Assembly (NCBI GenBank): GCA_016765335.1
Contig: JAESQE010000434.1
Span: 1-7,225 of the forward strand
Length of the DNA stretch: 7,225 nucleotides
From: Planctomycetaceae bacterium
GTDB lineage: Bacteria; Planctomycetota; Planctomycetia; Planctomycetales; Planctomycetaceae
Direction: 5' to 3'
Shown here: in pieces, positions 6,207 through 7,225 of the stretch
How the letters are laid out: every line of letters begins with the position of its first letter
Position numbering within the stretch: position 1 is the stretch's first letter
The notes under the pieces: generated by a model
Told to the model about the DNA's origin: nothing
The model's database searches: none
What the model saw: only the letters and a program-made list of their open reading frames with translations
Made by a program: the position numbers and the translations under genes

Positions 6207-6462
6207 GCAAAAATCAACTGCGAACCTTATGCCATTCAGCAAAAAGAAATAACAGGTAACTCACGGCAATTATTTCACCGGACACTATTGAGCGGTGGGC
6301 TTCCAATAGGGGGTTGTATACTCAAAACACTGTTGGGGACCTGCTTGATAATGGGGAATTGAACTTCCTCTGGATCAAAACTGGGTGGAACTGCTATGAT
6401 TTGTGGTTACTGGGATTGTGGTTGTGGTGTGGTGATGCGTTTAGCAGGGAAGCGGGGCTTTG
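6207..6462. other. Intergenic region upstream of the FAD oxidoreductase gene
   Basis: I see no coding sequence on either strand here that I can support. Weak open frames lack start signals and family resemblance. The right third (6400-6440) is rich in GTGGT-type steps on the plus strand, of unknown meaning. A candidate promoter is listed separately. Inverted repeats of the IS4-like remnant could lie at its left side, but no matching partner is in the window. Confidence 0.6.
6371..6400 (+). promoter_or_regulatory. Candidate sigma-70-type promoter with extended -10
   Basis: TATGAT (6395-6400) is preceded by TG at 6392-6393, the extended -10 form TGnTATGAT. A poor -35 (TGGATC, 6371-6376) lies 18 bp upstream. 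This would start transcription near 6407, about 55 nt before the oxidoreductase ATG. Planctomycete promoters are poorly defined, so this is only a candidate. Confidence 0.3.
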
Positions 6463-7225
6463 ATGGATGTGGATGTACTGATTATTGGTGGCGGAATCGC
6501 TGGGCTGTGGACGTTGGATCAACTGCGTCGTAGCGGGTATCGGGCGGTGCTGGTGGAAAATCGAGCTTTGGGATTTGGGCAGACGATCACTTCTCAGGGG
6601 ATTATTCATGGCGGGCTGAAATATTCTTTGCGAGGCATTCTCACGGCATCCGCCAACGAAATCCGTGAAATGCCTGGTGTTTGGCGAGGCTGCTTGAGTG
6701 GTCAGCAATCGCCGGATTTGTCGCAGGCGATGGTTCGTTCTCACAGTTGTTATCTTTGGCAAACGGCTGCACTGTCTTCGCAAGCGGGTATGTTCGGTGC
6801 TCAGATGAATTTGCAAGTCAAACCGGAAGCCGTTGCGAATTCCAAGCGACCCGAATTGTTACAACAGGCTCCGGGAAATGTTTATCGGTTAGATGAGCAA
6901 GTCATTTCCCCGGCTTCGGTTTTGGAATGCTTGAGGAAACGAAATCAGAATGCACTGCTGCTGTGCGATCAACAGCAAGGCCTGGAGTTTTCCAGGTTGT
7001 CTACAGGGCGAGTGGATTCGGTTACGATTCGACATCAAGGCAAAGAAGTTTCTGTTGCTCCCGGATGCGTGGTGATGACCGCGGGTGTGGGCAACGAATT
7101 ACTGGCGTCTTCAGCTGGTCGCAAACAGGCGATGCAACGCAGGCCGCTTCAAATGGTGATGGCACGCGGGAAGCTGCCGATGTTTCAAGGGCATTGTGTC
7201 GATGGAGCCAAGACCCGAGTCACGA
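6463..7225 (+). CDS. FAD-dependent oxidoreductase, DAO-like (3'-truncated)
   Basis: The frame runs from ATG 6463 to the window edge with no stop (254 complete codons). It opens with a beta-alpha-beta Rossmann motif, [20 protein letters not shown] (residues 3-22), the GxGxxG FAD-binding signature, followed by a Glu at the end of the second strand (VLVEN) that would contact the ribose. [13 protein letters not shown] (about 44-56) resembles the HGG(L)xY segment of GlpD/L-2-hydroxyglutarate-oxidase-type DAO enzymes, and [12 protein letters not shown] (about 203-214) is the usual second FAD-contact strand. It therefore probably oxidises a small amine or hydroxy acid with FAD in the cytoplasm; the substrate cannot be told. 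In-frame stops at 6433 and 6442 exclude a longer start; a purine-rich AGGGA at 6446-6450 is a distant possible ribosome site. The C-terminal substrate domain is beyond the window. Confidence 0.85.
   Translation, partial: MDVDVLIIGGGIAGLWTLDQLRRSGYRAVLVENRALGFGQTITSQGIIHGGLKYSLRGILTASANEIREMPGVWRGCLSGQQSPDLSQAMVRSHSCYLWQTAALSSQAGMFGAQMNLQVKPEAVANSKRPELLQQAPGNVYRLDEQVISPASVLECLRKRNQNALLLCDQQQGLEFSRLSTGRVDSVTIRHQGKEVSVAPGCVVMTAGVGNELLASSAGRKQAMQRRPLQMVMARGKLPMFQGHCVDGAKTRVT

Noticed and set aside
5940..6242. A 100-residue minus-strand open frame as an intact hypothetical gene
   Set aside because: Only its middle resembles a protein (the transposase-like part from Met at 6206); its end runs out of frame into a stop, while the homologous continuation is in other frames. 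It is treated as part of the pseudogene.
6400..6440. GTGGT-rich stretch as a direct-repeat array or operator
   Set aside because: The repeats are irregular in length and spacing and too short to distinguish from a local base bias.
6394..6816. A 140-residue minus-strand open frame
   Set aside because: It lies opposite the start of the FAD-dependent oxidoreductase, which has a clear Rossmann motif; the antisense product is low-complexity His/Asn/Ser/Thr-rich and looks like a shadow.
1..7225. CRISPR array, tRNA, rRNA, riboswitch, toxin-antitoxin or defence island
   Set aside because: No regularly spaced repeats, cloverleaf-like or conserved RNA sequence, or paired small genes with fitting motifs were visible on either strand.

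Overview
The window reads as a moderate-GC chromosomal segment of a planctomycete (Planctomycetales, Gimesia/Rubinisphaera-like). That assignment is an inference from protein style: secreted sialate O-acetylesterase-type and acetylxylan-esterase-type enzymes side by side, a BRCT–MerR–TPR protein, mostly weak Shine-Dalgarno signals, and planctomycete-type insertion sequences and palindromic repeats. No rRNA, tRNA or marker gene fixes the taxon.

Layout. (1) 1-1168, plus strand: the 3' part of a gene for a BRCT-like + MerR-type HTH + TPR protein, cut by the left window edge. (2) 1181-3361, minus: a secreted sialate O-acetylesterase-like SGNH enzyme with an added C-terminal domain of about 200 residues; it converges on gene 1 with 12 bp between the stops. 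(3) 3362-3548: a gap with a strong hairpin and T-tract that probably terminates the next gene. (4) 3549-4910, minus: a secreted alpha/beta-hydrolase of the acetylxylan esterase/cephalosporin-C deacetylase type. (5) 4947-5691: a complete 745-bp IS1595-family (IS1016-like) insertion sequence with perfect 21-bp terminal inverted repeats and an intact transposase, sitting 36 bp upstream of the esterase start codon. (6) 5692-6206: mobile-element debris, consisting of a REP-like palindrome, an RHS/YD-repeat-like scrap and a frameshifted, internally deleted remnant of what looks like an IS4-type transposase. (7) 6207-6462: non-coding, with one candidate promoter. (8) 6463-7225, plus: the 5' part of an FAD-dependent oxidoreductase gene, cut by the right window edge.

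How it fits together: the two minus-strand esterases are both predicted to be exported and both belong to families that remove O-acetyl groups from carbohydrates, so they may form a small polysaccharide-deacetylation locus. The IS and the debris upstream of them show that this intergenic region has been hit more than once by mobile DNA, and the newest insertion has probably cut the esterase off from its ancestral promoter. I found no CRISPR array, RNA gene, phage module, toxin-antitoxin pair or defence system. The unusual points are domain architecture and mobile-element history, not a clear new system.
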